In this document: positions 52,636 through 61,740 of the stretch, piece after piece | Layout: each line of letters begins with the position of its first letter | How positions within the stretch are numbered: position 1 is the stretch's first letter | Assembly (NCBI RefSeq): GCF_002025205.1 | Contig: NZ_CP019947.1 | Span: 4,793,501-4,857,500 of the forward strand | Direction: 5' to 3' | DNA: 64,000 nucleotides | Origin: Pseudomonas sp. CC6-YY-74 | Lineage (GTDB): Bacteria; Pseudomonadota; Gammaproteobacteria; Pseudomonadales; Pseudomonadaceae | The notes under the pieces: model-generated | Databases searched by the model: none | The model's input: the letters and a program-made list of their open reading frames with translations, nothing else | What the model was told of the DNA's origin: nothing | Program-made: the position numbers and the translations under genes

Positions 52636-53442
52636 ATGGTTGCGCGCGTACCGATGATTGCTCGAGTGGCCGGACGCTCTCCGGCCCTGCTGGCGTTGCT
52701 CGCCCAGCTATGCGCGGCGCTGGTGGTGGGCGGGGTGATCGTTCTGGCGGTGCAGTTCTCGAACTGGCGGCCCAGCAGCTTGGCCGCCGGTTTGATCCTG
52801 GGCTTGCTGGCGGCGAGTGTCGGTCGCTGGTTCGGTTTATCGTCTTGGTGGTGGTGGCTGAACTTGGGCTTTGCCCCGGCGCTGATTTTGTTCAGCGGTG
52901 CGCCGCTGCCGTCCTGGGTGTTTCTTGCCGGCTTTCTGCTGCTATTGCTGTGCAACTGGAACAGCTTCGGCGAGCGGGTGCCGCTGTATCTGACCGGGGC
53001 GCGCAGTCGTCAGCAGCTGGCCGAGTTGCTCGTCCGGCAGCCAGTCGATTTTCGCTTCGTCGATCTCGGTTGCGGCCCGGCGGGGGCCTTGCTCTGGCTG
53101 GCGCGGCGCTTTCCCCAGGCGCAGTTTGTTGGGGTGGAGACCGCGCCCTTGCCGTTTGCCATCGCCTGGCTGCGCGCATTGCCGCAGAACAACTGCCGGA
53201 TTCGCTACGAGAATCTCTGGCGCACCGATCTGGCGCAATTCGACGTGGTCTATTGTTTCCTCTCACCCGCGCCGATGGCGGCGCTATGGACCAGAGCCGT
53301 GGCGCAAATGACTGCTGGTGCCTGGCTGGTCAGCAACAGCTTCGAGGTGCCTGGGGTGCCGGCCGATCAGCAGGTCGAACTGCATGACTGGCGCCGCTCA
53401 CGCCTGTTGTTATGGCAGATGCCGGGAGTCGGTCGGGCGTGA
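52636..53442 (+). CDS. class I SAM-dependent methyltransferase with N-terminal membrane segments
   Basis: 268 residues. The first 115 residues hold three or four hydrophobic helices (SPALLALLAQLCAALVVGGVIVLAVQF, LAAGLILGLLAASVGRWFGL, WWWLNLGFAPALILFSG, FLAGFLLLLLCNW). Then the methyltransferase fold: motif I DFRFVDLGCGPAGALLWLARRFPQAQFVGVETAPLPFAIAWLRA, and FDVVYCFLSPAPMAALWTRAV in place of motif IV. It looks like a membrane-anchored methyltransferase of unknown substrate. It is encoded between rsgA (divergent) and orn (same strand, 80 bases on). Confidence 0.8.
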   Translation: MVARVPMIARVAGRSPALLALLAQLCAALVVGGVIVLAVQFSNWRPSSLAAGLILGLLAASVGRWFGLSSWWWWLNLGFAPALILFSGAPLPSWVFLAGFLLLLLCNWNSFGERVPLYLTGARSRQQLAELLVRQPVDFRFVDLGCGPAGALLWLARRFPQAQFVGVETAPLPFAIAWLRALPQNNCRIRYENLWRTDLAQFDVVYCFLSPAPMAALWTRAVAQMTAGAWLVSNSFEVPGVPADQQVELHDWRRSRLLLWQMPGVGRA

Positions 53443-53522
53443 CCGTGCGTGGCGAGGGTAAGTCCGCCAGATCCCGTGTGGGTTTATTCGCTAAACTGCC
53501 GCTATCAGCCGAGGAGTACAGC

Positions 53523-54065
53523 ATGCAGAACCCGCAGAATCTGATCTGGATCGACCTGGAAATGACCGGGCTCGATCCGGACCAAGACGTGATCATCGAA
53601 ATGGCCACGATCATTACCGATAGCGAGCTCAATATCCTGGCCGAAGGCCCGGTGATTGCGGTGCATCAGAGTGATGAGGCGCTTGCCGGCATGGATGAAT
53701 GGAACACCCGCACCCATGGCGAAAGTGGCCTGGTCAAGCGCGTGCGGGAGAGCACGATCAGCCAGGCCGAGGCCGAGGCGCAGACCATTGCCTTCCTCGA
53801 GCAGTGGGTGGCCAAGGGCCAGTCGCCGATCTGCGGTAACAGCATCGGTCAGGATCGGCGTTTCCTCTATCGCTACATGCCGGATCTGGAAGCCTATTTC
53901 CACTATCGCTATCTGGATGTCTCGACCCTGAAGATCCTCGCCGAGCGCTGGGCGCCGCAGCTCAAGGAAGGTTTCCAGAAAAAAGCCAGCCATCAGGCGC
54001 TGGACGATATTCGCGAGTCCATCGCCGAACTCCAGTACTACCGCGAGCATTTCATCAAGGCTTGA
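53523..54065 (+). CDS. orn: oligoribonuclease
   Basis: 180 residues from ATG 53523. DEDDh exonuclease: ExoI LIWIDLEMTGLDPDQDVIIEMATIITD, ExoII ICGNSIGQDRRFL, ExoIII KASHQALDDIRESIAELQYYREHFI. It cleaves RNA dinucleotides, including pGpG made from c-di-GMP, and in pseudomonads is required for c-di-GMP turnover, which links it to the fimX part of this window. The frame is open upstream to 53412, but the family N-terminus starts at ATG 53523. Confidence 0.97.
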   Translation: MQNPQNLIWIDLEMTGLDPDQDVIIEMATIITDSELNILAEGPVIAVHQSDEALAGMDEWNTRTHGESGLVKRVRESTISQAEAEAQTIAFLEQWVAKGQSPICGNSIGQDRRFLYRYMPDLEAYFHYRYLDVSTLKILAERWAPQLKEGFQKKASHQALDDIRESIAELQYYREHFIKA

Positions 54066-54075
54066 GCCTTGGCTT

Positions 54076-54221
54076 TAGCAGGCCGTTGAAAAAACGTAGG
54101 CGAGGCAGGCAAGACAAGGAAAAAACGGCCGAAAAAGCGCAGTTTACTGCTGTAAATGAGCATTTTGATGCCGTTTTTAACGCAGTATTGCCAACGCAGG
54201 TAGGTTTTCAACGACCTGCTA
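54076..54221. mobile_element. 146-base MITE-like element with terminal inverted repeats
   Basis: TAGCAGGCCGTTGAAAA (54076-54092) and TTTTCAACGACCTGCTA (54205-54221) are inverted copies, 16 of 17 matched. The interior is also imperfectly palindromic, with AAAAACGG near 54121 answered by CCGTTTTT near 54170. It has no coding capacity. From memory, closely similar units recur in several pseudomonad genomes; I cannot verify this. It fills the gap between convergent orn and queG, and its right end supplies the queG stop codon (TAG on the reverse strand, 54219-54221). Confidence 0.75.
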
Positions 54222-55292
54222 GGGTGCGCCCCGCTCGGCGTGGCGTGCCAGCGCCCACTCGACATGCTCGCGCACCAGCGCCGAGGGGTGTTCGCGGCGG
54301 GCCTGCAGCGCCTCAAGCACCGGGATGCTCGAGGGTGCATTGCCCAGGCCTACCGCCAGGTTGCGCAGCCAGCGCTCGTAGCCGGCGCGGCGCAATGGCG
54401 AGCCTTCGGTACGGCTGAGAAATTCTTCTTCGCTCCAGCGGAACAGTGCGGCCAACTCGGCGTTGTCCAGTTGATGGCGCGGCTGGAAGTCGCCCTGCTC
54501 GGTGGGGCGGGCGAAGCGGTTCCACGGGCAGACCAGCTGGCAGTCGTCGCAGCCGAACACGCGGTTGCCGATCGGTGCGCGCAGTTCCTCGGGGATCGAG
54601 CCTTTCAGTTCGATGGTCAGGTAGGAAATGCAGCGCCGTGCATCCAGCACGTAAGGGCCGACAAAAGCCCCGGTCGGGCAGATGTCCAGGCACGCGGTGC
54701 AGCGCCCGCAATGTTCTGTGGCGTGCGGCGCATCGACCGGTAGGGGCAGGTCGACGAACAGCTCGCCAAGGAAAAAGTAGCTGCCGGCGCTGCGGTTGAG
54801 CACCAGGGTGTTCTTGCCGATCCAGCCGAGTCCGGCCTGTTCGGCGATGGCTTTCTCCAGTACCGGTGCGCTGTCGACGAAGGCGCGGTAACCGAATGGG
54901 CCGACCTGTTGCTGGATGCGCTCGGCCAGTTGCTGCAGGCGTTTGCGGATCAGCTTGTGGTAATCGCGGCCCAGGGCGTAGCGCGAGACATAGGCTTTCT
55001 CCGGCTCGCCCAGGCGCTGGGCCATTTGTGTGTCGCCGGGCAGGTAATCCATGCGCAGCGAGACCACCCGCAAGGTGCCGGGCACCAGTTGGTCAGGATG
55101 CGAGCGCTTGCTGCCGTGGGCGGCCATGTAGTCCATCTCGCCCTGGTAGCCGGCGTCCAGCCAGCGTTGCAGGTGCGCCTCGTGTTCACCCAGCTCCAGC
55201 CCGGCGATGCCGACCTGTTGAAAGCCCAGCTCGCGGCCCCAGTCCTTGATCGATTGGGCGAGGGCGATGAGGTCGAGTGCGGCAGTTGTCAT
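54219..55292 (-). CDS. queG: epoxyqueuosine reductase QueG
   Basis: 357 residues. The cobalamin-binding N-terminal domain opens with LAQSIKDWGRELGFQQVGIAGLELGEHEAHLQRWLDAGYQGEMDYMAAHG. Two 4Fe-4S clusters lie in CGRCTACLDICPTGAF and GCDDCQLVCPWNRFA. The HEAT-like C-terminus (FLSRTEGSPLRRAGYERWLRNLAVGLGN) follows. It reduces epoxyqueuosine to queuosine in tRNA anticodons. The C-terminus ends RHAERGAP and the TAG stop lies within the MITE-like element. Divergent from the NAD(P)HX-repair gene. Confidence 0.95.
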   Translation of the reverse strand: MTTAALDLIALAQSIKDWGRELGFQQVGIAGLELGEHEAHLQRWLDAGYQGEMDYMAAHGSKRSHPDQLVPGTLRVVSLRMDYLPGDTQMAQRLGEPEKAYVSRYALGRDYHKLIRKRLQQLAERIQQQVGPFGYRAFVDSAPVLEKAIAEQAGLGWIGKNTLVLNRSAGSYFFLGELFVDLPLPVDAPHATEHCGRCTACLDICPTGAFVGPYVLDARRCISYLTIELKGSIPEELRAPIGNRVFGCDDCQLVCPWNRFARPTEQGDFQPRHQLDNAELAALFRWSEEEFLSRTEGSPLRRAGYERWLRNLAVGLGNAPSSIPVLEALQARREHPSALVREHVEWALARHAERGAP

Positions 55293-55351
55293 ATGGGGCG
55301 GGTAACCGGAGCGGAGGTAGGTATAATTCTGCCAGACATCGGAGCCGACGC

Positions 55352-56842
55352 ATGCCGCAATCGCCAGACAATCTTCCCTGCGCTTTATATAGCGCCGCCC
55401 AGGTGCGCGAACTGGATGCCCGCCTGATCGCTGCCGGTACCCCCGGTTTCGAGCTGATGAGCCGCGCCGCCCATGCCATCTGGCGGGCGCTGCGCCGCCG
55501 TTGGCCGGACGTCGGGGCGCTGACGGTGCTGGCCGGCTGCGGCAACAATGCCGGTGACGGTTACCTGGTGGCCGCTCTGGCGCTGCGTGCCGGCTGGCGC
55601 GTGCAACTGCTGGCGGTGGGCGATCCGGCGCAATTGCAGGGCGCTGCAGCGCAGGCGCGCGATGAAGCGCAGGCCGCTGGCGTGACGATCCAGCCCTGGA
55701 GCGAGTGCGCCGCGCTGAATGGCGTGGTGCTCGATGCGCTGCTCGGCACTGGCCTGAACGGCGCGGTGCGCGAACCCTATGCCCAGGCGATCCGCCTGCT
55801 CAACGCCAGTGGCCTGCCGGTACTGGCGGTGGATATTCCCTCGGGCCTGTGCGCCGACAGCGGTCAGGTGCTGGGCGTGGCTGTGCGTGCGCAGCTGACG
55901 GTGAGCCTGATCGGTCTGAAGCTGGGGCTGTTCACCGGTGAGGCGCTCGATTGGGTCGGCGAACTGGTATTCGATGACCTGCAGGCCGATCCGGCGCTGG
56001 TCGCTGCGCAGGCGTGCGTGGCGCAACGCCTGGCCGGGGCGACTCTGCCGCGCTTGCCGGCGCGACCGCGCAGCGTGCACAAGGGACAGTTGGGCCATGT
56101 GCTGGTGGTCGGCGGTGACCGCGGCTTTGCCGGCGCGGCCTTGCTCGCCGCGCAGAGCGCTTTGCGCGGCGGCGCTGGAATGGTATCCCTGGCCACCCGT
56201 GGCGAGCATCTGGCCGCGGCGCAGGCGCGCATCCCCGAGGTAATGGGCTTCGCCGTGGCCTCGGCCAATCAGCTTCGGGCGTTGGGCGCTTCGGCCAGTG
56301 TCTGGGTGGTCGGGCCGGGCCTGGGTCGGGGAGCCTGGGGTCGCAGCCTGTTGTCGCTGGCGGCGATCAGCGGCGCGCCACAGGTGTGGGATGCCGATGC
56401 CCTGAACCTGCTGGCCGCGGCTGCGGTCAAGATGCCGGCTGGTGGTGTGATCACCCCGCATCCGGGCGAAGCCGCGCGCTTGCTGGGTGTCAGTACCGCC
56501 GCCGTGCAGGCTGATCGCCCGGCCGCGGCGCGAGCCCTGGCCCAGCGCTATCAGGCGGTGTGTGTGCTCAAGGGCGCGGGCACGCTGTTGGCCGATCCTG
56601 CCGGGCAGCTGTTGCTCTGTGATCGCGGTCACCCGGTAATGGCCGGCGCCGGTTTGGGCGATGTACTGGCGGGCCTGATTGGCGCGTTGCTGGCGCAGGG
56701 CTTGCCGGCGCTGGCGGCGGCCAGTCTGGCAGTCTGGCTGCATGCAAGTGCCGGCGAGCATCTGGCCGAGCAGGGCTGTGGGTTGGCGGCGAGTGACCTA
56801 TGCGCCACCATTCGTCAATTGTTGCAGGAGCAGTCAGCTTGA
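55352..56842 (+). CDS. nnrD: bifunctional NAD(P)HX epimerase/dehydratase
   Basis: 496 residues from ATG 55352. N-terminal epimerase (NnrE/YjeF-N) part: YSAAQVRELDARLIAAGTPGFELMSRAAHAIWRAL, LAGCGNNAGDGYLVAALALRAGW and VVLDALLGTGLNGAVREP. C-terminal dehydratase (NnrD, carbohydrate-kinase fold): VHKGQLGHVLVVGGDRGFAGAALLAAQSALRGGAGMVSLAT, VWVVGPGLGRG, VITPHPGEAARLLGV and AGAGLGDVLAGLIGALLAQG. It repairs hydrated NADH and NADPH. It is the first gene of the right-hand operon, overlapping tsaE. Confidence 0.95.
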   Translation: MPQSPDNLPCALYSAAQVRELDARLIAAGTPGFELMSRAAHAIWRALRRRWPDVGALTVLAGCGNNAGDGYLVAALALRAGWRVQLLAVGDPAQLQGAAAQARDEAQAAGVTIQPWSECAALNGVVLDALLGTGLNGAVREPYAQAIRLLNASGLPVLAVDIPSGLCADSGQVLGVAVRAQLTVSLIGLKLGLFTGEALDWVGELVFDDLQADPALVAAQACVAQRLAGATLPRLPARPRSVHKGQLGHVLVVGGDRGFAGAALLAAQSALRGGAGMVSLATRGEHLAAAQARIPEVMGFAVASANQLRALGASASVWVVGPGLGRGAWGRSLLSLAAISGAPQVWDADALNLLAAAAVKMPAGGVITPHPGEAARLLGVSTAAVQADRPAAARALAQRYQAVCVLKGAGTLLADPAGQLLLCDRGHPVMAGAGLGDVLAGLIGALLAQGLPALAAASLAVWLHASAGEHLAEQGCGLAASDLCATIRQLLQEQSA

Positions 56843-57306
56843 CCGAATTAGAGCTGTATGCCGCAGATGAAGCGGCGATGTTGAGCCTGGGCGCGCGTAT
56901 CGCTCAGGTGACTGGCGGGCGTGGGGTGATCTATCTGCATGGCGATCTAGGCGCTGGCAAAACCACCCTGTCGCGCGGGATCATTCGCGGTCTGGGTCAT
57001 ATCGGGGCGGTGAAGAGTCCGACCTTTACCCTGGTCGAACCTTACGAAATCGACGCGGTTCGCGTGTTCCATTTCGACCTGTATCGCCTGGTCGACCCCG
57101 AGGAATTGGAGTACCTGGGGGTGCGCGACTACTTCGAGGGCGATGCCTTGTGCCTGGTCGAGTGGCCAGAGCGCGGAGCAGGCGTTTTGCCAAAGGCCGA
57201 CATGGATATTACCATTACCGCGCAAGCGCCCGGCCGTTCCCTGTATCTGCAGGTGCAAGGCGAGCGCGGCGAAACCTGGCGTGCCACTTTGGCCGCCGGG
57301 GCATGA
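56839..57306 (+). CDS. tsaE: tRNA t6A synthesis ATPase TsaE
   Basis: 155 residues from TTG 56839, which overlaps the previous stop (TTGA) and has AGGAG about 8 bases upstream. Walker A GDLGAGKTTLSRGIIRGLG, then SPTFTLVEPYE, VFHFDLYRLVDPEELEYLGVRDYF and LVEWPERG. It works with TsaB, TsaC and TsaD to add threonylcarbamoyl to A37 of tRNAs reading ANN codons. The earlier ATG at 56800 would give 13 extra residues inside nnrD and is rejected. Confidence 0.95.
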   Translation: MTELELYAADEAAMLSLGARIAQVTGGRGVIYLHGDLGAGKTTLSRGIIRGLGHIGAVKSPTFTLVEPYEIDAVRVFHFDLYRLVDPEELEYLGVRDYFEGDALCLVEWPERGAGVLPKADMDITITAQAPGRSLYLQVQGERGETWRATLAAGA

Positions 57307-57328
57307 TCAAAAAAAAATGGGGTCGGGT

Positions 57329-58747
57329 ATGCGCATAGGCGCGCGTTTCATCGCGGTTGGAGTGGTACTGGCGGCACTGGCTGTCGAGGTTTTTGCCGCT
57401 TCGGATGTGCGCAGCGTAAGGCTGTGGCGTGCGCCGGACAACACACGTCTGGTGTTCGACCTGTCCGGTCCGGTGCAGCACAGTGTCTTTACCCTCACAG
57501 CGCCGAACCGTATCGTCATCGATGTTAGCGGCGCCAAACTCGCGACCCAGTTCGATAACCTGGCGTTGAGCAATACACCGATTACCGGCATGCGTTCGGC
57601 GCAGCGCACGCCCGAGGACCTGCGGGTGGTGATCGATTTGTCGGCGCAGGTCACGCCGAAGAGTTTCGTCCTGGCGCCCAACCAGCAATATGGCCATCGC
57701 CTGGTGGTTGATCTGTTCGATCAGGAGTCGGGTGCTGCCCCCAGCCTGCCCGCGACGCAGGTTGCCACTGCGCCGCAGTTGCCGGTAACACCGACCCAGG
57801 CACCGCCCAAGTGGACGCCGCTACCCAGTGGCAAGCGCGATATCGTCATCGCCATCGATGCCGGTCACGGTGGTGAAGACCCTGGCGCGCTGTCACCGAT
57901 CAAGGGCCTGTTCGAGAAGCAAGTGACCCTGGCGATTGCCAAGGAGTTGCTCCGCCAGGTCAATGCCGAGAAAGGCTTCCGCGGTGAGCTGGTGCGTACC
58001 GGCGACTACTTCATCCCATTGCGCAAGCGCACCGACATTGCGCGCAAGAAGGGCGCGGATCTGTTCGTTTCGATTCATGCCGATGCGGCGCCGCGGGCGG
58101 CGGCCTTTGGCGCGTCGGTGTATGCCCTGTCGGATCGCGGTGCCACCTCGGAGACGGCGCGCTGGTTGGCCGACTCGGAAAATCAGTCGGACCTGATCGG
58201 CGGCGCCGGCAATGTCAGCCTGGACGATAAGGACCGCATGCTGGCCGGGGTATTGCTGGATCTGTCGATGACGGCCTCGCTGTCGTCCAGCCTGAATGTC
58301 GGCAACAAGGTGCTGAGCAATATGGGCCGGATCACCCCGCTGCATAAACGCCGGGTCGAGCAGGCGGGTTTCATGGTACTCAAGTCGCCGGATATGCCGT
58401 CGATCCTGGTCGAGACCGGGTTTATCTCCAATCCTAGTGAGGCGCGCAAACTGGCCAGTTCCGGCCACCAGCAGGCGCTGGCACGTTCTATCGTCACCGG
58501 CGTGCGGCAGTTCTTTCAGCAGAATCCACCGCCCGGCAGCTACGTCGCCTGGCAACGCGATAACGGCAAAATCGTCCAGGGGCCGCGCGAGCATGTGGTC
58601 AGCTCCGGTGAGAGCCTGGCGTTGATCGCGCTGCGTTATCAGGTCAGCCTGGGCGCCCTGCGCAATGCCAATTCGCTGAAGTCTGACGTGATCAAGGTCG
58701 GTCAGACCCTGCAGATTCCCAGCACTGCGCTGGCGGCTCAACCATGA
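57329..58747 (+). CDS. amiB: N-acetylmuramoyl-L-alanine amidase AmiB
   Basis: 472 residues from ATG 57329. Sec signal (MRIGARFIAVGVVLAALAVEVFA), AMIN domain (VRSVRLWRAPDNTRLVFDLSGPVQHSVFTLTAPNRIVIDVSGAKL), Pro-rich linker, Amidase_3 domain (IVIAIDAGHGGEDPGA, KRTDIARKKGADLFVSIHADAAP, SILVETGFISNPSEARKL) and a C-terminal LysM (VSSGESLALIALRYQVSLGALRNANSLKSDVIKVGQTLQIP). It cleaves septal peptidoglycan at division under NlpD/EnvC-type control. A start 12 bases earlier (57317) is also possible. The stop overlaps mutL. Confidence 0.95.
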   Translation: MRIGARFIAVGVVLAALAVEVFAASDVRSVRLWRAPDNTRLVFDLSGPVQHSVFTLTAPNRIVIDVSGAKLATQFDNLALSNTPITGMRSAQRTPEDLRVVIDLSAQVTPKSFVLAPNQQYGHRLVVDLFDQESGAAPSLPATQVATAPQLPVTPTQAPPKWTPLPSGKRDIVIAIDAGHGGEDPGALSPIKGLFEKQVTLAIAKELLRQVNAEKGFRGELVRTGDYFIPLRKRTDIARKKGADLFVSIHADAAPRAAAFGASVYALSDRGATSETARWLADSENQSDLIGGAGNVSLDDKDRMLAGVLLDLSMTASLSSSLNVGNKVLSNMGRITPLHKRRVEQAGFMVLKSPDMPSILVETGFISNPSEARKLASSGHQQALARSIVTGVRQFFQQNPPPGSYVAWQRDNGKIVQGPREHVVSSGESLALIALRYQVSLGALRNANSLKSDVIKVGQTLQIPSTALAAQP

Positions 58748-60615
58748 GTGGTGACGCACGTATCCAGTTGCTGAGTCCGCGGTTGGCCAACCAGATCGCC
58801 GCCGGCGAGGTGGTCGAACGGCCCGCTTCGGTGATCAAGGAGCTGCTCGAGAACAGCCTGGACTCCGGCGCCCGCCGCATCGATGTGGATATCGAGCAAG
58901 GTGGGGTCAAGCTGCTGCGGGTGCGTGACGACGGGGGTGGCATCGCTCCGGACGATCTGCCGTTGGCGTTGGCCCGGCATGCCACCAGCAAGATTCGTGA
59001 GCTCGAAGACCTCGAACAGGTGATGAGCCTGGGCTTTCGTGGCGAGGCGCTGGCCTCGATCAGCTCGGTCGCACGGCTGACTCTGACCTCGCGCACGGCG
59101 GACGCCGAGCAGGCCTGGCAGGTGGAAACCGAAGGCCGCGACATGCAGCCGCGCGTGCAGCCAGCTGCGCACCCGGTCGGCACCTCGGTAGAAGTGCGCG
59201 ACCTGTTCTTCAATACCCCGGCGCGGCGCAAGTTTCTCAAGACCGAGAAAACCGAATTCGATCACCTGCAGGAAGTCATCAAGCGCATGGCGCTGGCACG
59301 TTTCGATGTGGCTTTCCACTTGCGCCATAACGGCAAGACCGTGCTGGGGCTACACGAGGCGCATGACGATGTCAGTCGTGCGCGACGCGTGGCGTCGGTC
59401 TGTGGTGCGGCCTTTCTCGAACAGGCGCTGCCCATCGAGGTCGAGCGCAATGGCTTGCGTCTGTGGGGCTGGGTCGGCTTGCCGACCTTCTCGCGCAGCC
59501 AGGCGGACCTGCAGTATTTCTACGTCAACGGGCGCACGGTGCGCGACAAGCTGGTCGCCCATGCGGTGCGCCAGGCCTATCGCGACGTGCTGTTCAATGG
59601 TCGTCATCCGGCCTTTGTCCTGTTCCTGGAAATCGACCCCTCGGTGGTCGATGTCAACGTGCACCCGACCAAGCACGAAGTGCGTTTTCGCGACGGGCGC
59701 ATGGTCCATGATTTTCTTTACGGCACCCTGCATCGCGCCCTGGGCGATGTGCGCCCGGAAGATCAGCTGGCGGCACCGGCAGCGGTGGCCGGCATGCTGG
59801 CGCCGACCGGGCAGGCGGCGGGCGAGTTCGGTGCCCAGGGCGAGATCGGCCTGGCGGCCAGTTTGCTCGAGCCGGCGCCTAGCGAGTCGATCTGGCGCTC
59901 GCCGGGGGCCGGTTATCAGGGGCAGCGGGCGCAGGCCGGAGTACCGGCTGCCGAGGCGCAGGGCGCCTACCGAGAGTTTTTCGCGCCGCTAAGCGCGACG
60001 CCGGCGAGCCTGGCCGAGGGGCAGGGCGATGTGCCGCCGCTCGGTTATGCCATCGCCCAGCTCAAGGGTGTGTATATCCTCGCCGAGAACGTGCAGGGTC
60101 TGGTGCTGGTCGACATGCATGCGGCGCACGAGCGGATCACCTATGAGCGGCTGAAGGTCGCCATGGCCAGCGAAGGCTTGCGCGGGCAGCCATTGCTGGT
60201 GCCCGAATCGCTTGCCGTCAGCCAGCGTGAGGCGGATTGCGCCGAGGAGCATGCGGCTTGGTTCCAGCGTCTGGGCTTCGAGTTGCAGCGTCTGGGGCCG
60301 GAAAGTCTGGCTATCCGGCAGATTCCCGCGCTGCTCAAGCAGGCCGAGGCCAATCGACTGGTAGCGGATGTGTTGTCCGATCTGCTCGAGTACGGCACCA
60401 GTGACCGGATTCAGGCGCACCTCAACGAACTGCTGGGCACCATGGCTTGTCATGGTTCGGTGCGTGCCAATCGACGCCTGAGCCTGCCGGAGATGAACGC
60501 TCTGCTACGCGACATGGAGCACACCGAGCGCAGCGGTCAATGCAACCATGGCCGACCGACCTGGACGCAGTTAGGCATGGACGACTTGGATAAGCTGTTC
60601 CTGCGTGGTCGCTGA
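58744..60615 (+). CDS. mutL: DNA mismatch repair protein MutL
   Basis: 623 residues. GHKL ATPase: IQLLSPRLANQIAAGEVVERPASVIKELLENSLDSGA, VRDDGGGI, ARHATSKI, LGFRGEALASISSV, then the transducer domain (FYVNGRTVRDKLVAHAVRQAYRDVLF, VDVNVHPTKHEVRF). The C-terminal domain has DMHAAHERITYE, the endonuclease motif with Met in place of the usual Gln, and ACHGSVRANRRLSLPEMNALLRDMEHTERSGQCNHGRPTW. Without MutH in this lineage, MutL itself nicks the daughter strand. Start ATG 58744 overlaps the amiB stop. Confidence 0.97.
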   Translation: MSGDARIQLLSPRLANQIAAGEVVERPASVIKELLENSLDSGARRIDVDIEQGGVKLLRVRDDGGGIAPDDLPLALARHATSKIRELEDLEQVMSLGFRGEALASISSVARLTLTSRTADAEQAWQVETEGRDMQPRVQPAAHPVGTSVEVRDLFFNTPARRKFLKTEKTEFDHLQEVIKRMALARFDVAFHLRHNGKTVLGLHEAHDDVSRARRVASVCGAAFLEQALPIEVERNGLRLWGWVGLPTFSRSQADLQYFYVNGRTVRDKLVAHAVRQAYRDVLFNGRHPAFVLFLEIDPSVVDVNVHPTKHEVRFRDGRMVHDFLYGTLHRALGDVRPEDQLAAPAAVAGMLAPTGQAAGEFGAQGEIGLAASLLEPAPSESIWRSPGAGYQGQRAQAGVPAAEAQGAYREFFAPLSATPASLAEGQGDVPPLGYAIAQLKGVYILAENVQGLVLVDMHAAHERITYERLKVAMASEGLRGQPLLVPESLAVSQREADCAEEHAAWFQRLGFELQRLGPESLAIRQIPALLKQAEANRLVADVLSDLLEYGTSDRIQAHLNELLGTMACHGSVRANRRLSLPEMNALLRDMEHTERSGQCNHGRPTWTQLGMDDLDKLFLRGR

Positions 60616-60663
60616 CCAGGCTGCGGGCGATTGGCGCTCGCGCCACACCGAGAAGCATTGACG

Positions 60664-61638
60664 ATGTCCGAGCGCCTGCCTCCGGCAATTTTCCTGATGG
60701 GGCCTACCGCCGCCGGCAAGACCGATCTGGCCCTCGAGCTGGCGCGGGTGCTGCCGTGCGAGCTGATCAGTGTCGATTCGGCCTTGATCTACCGCGGCAT
60801 GGACATCGGCACCGCCAAGCCCGACAACGCCATTCTTGCCGAATTTCCCCATCGCCTGATCGACATTCGCGACCCGGCCGAAAGCTACTCGGCGGCTGAA
60901 TTTCGTGCCGACGCCTTGGCGGCGATGGCCGAGATCAGTGGGCGAGGGCGCATCCCGCTGCTGGTCGGCGGTACCATGCTGTATTATAAGGCGTTGCTCG
61001 AAGGGTTGGCCGATATGCCTGGCGCCGACCCGCAGGTGCGTGCCGAGTTGGAGGCGCGTGCCCAGGCCGAAGGCTGGGATGCCCTGCATCGTGAGCTACA
61101 GGCGGTGGACCCGGAGTCCGCGGCGCGCATCCATCCCAATGACCCGCAACGGCTGGTTAGGGCGTTGGAGGTCTACCGCGTCAGCGGTTTGAGCATGACC
61201 GCGCACCGCCAGCGCCAGGCTGAGCAAAATCATGTCATGGGCGCCGCCGGTGCGGGACAATTCCCCTATACTGTCGCGCACTTGGCCATCGCTCCGGCGC
61301 AGCGCCAGGTGTTGCATGCGCGAATTGCGCAACGATTTCAGGTGATGTTGGAACAGGGCTTTGTCGGCGAGGTCGAACGCCTGCGTCAGAGAAGTGACCT
61401 GCATCCGGGGTTGCCGTCTATACGGGCGGTGGGTTATCGCCAGGTGTGGGATTTTCTGGAAGGTAATCTGAGCGAGGCGCAAATGCGCGAACGCGGCATT
61501 ATCGCCACGCGTCAGTTGGCCAAAAGACAGTTTACCTGGTTGCGCAGTTGGGCCGATTTGCACTGGCTGGATAGTCTGGCTTGTGACAATTTGCCGCGTG
61601 CCTTGAAATACCTGGCAGCGGCCTCCATATTGACCTGA
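60664..61638 (+). CDS. miaA: tRNA dimethylallyltransferase MiaA
   Basis: 324 residues from ATG 60664. P-loop FLMGPTAAGKTDLALELARVLPCELISVDSALIYRGMDIGTAKP, LIDIRDPAESYSAAEF, LVGGTMLYYKALLEGLADMP, HPNDPQRLVRALEVYRVSG and GYRQVWDFLEGNLSEAQMRERGIIATRQLAKRQFTWLRSW. It adds dimethylallyl to A37 of tRNAs reading UNN codons. About 50 bases after mutL and 100 before hfq. Confidence 0.97.
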   Translation: MSERLPPAIFLMGPTAAGKTDLALELARVLPCELISVDSALIYRGMDIGTAKPDNAILAEFPHRLIDIRDPAESYSAAEFRADALAAMAEISGRGRIPLLVGGTMLYYKALLEGLADMPGADPQVRAELEARAQAEGWDALHRELQAVDPESAARIHPNDPQRLVRALEVYRVSGLSMTAHRQRQAEQNHVMGAAGAGQFPYTVAHLAIAPAQRQVLHARIAQRFQVMLEQGFVGEVERLRQRSDLHPGLPSIRAVGYRQVWDFLEGNLSEAQMRERGIIATRQLAKRQFTWLRSWADLHWLDSLACDNLPRALKYLAAASILT

Positions 61639-61740
61639 GACCTTGCCATTGGCCGTCTATCCTTGGGGGTATGGCGGCCTGAAGCCATTTCTTATCTCAC
61701 TAAAACTATTAATTATTGATTTTTCAAAGGAGTGCTACAC

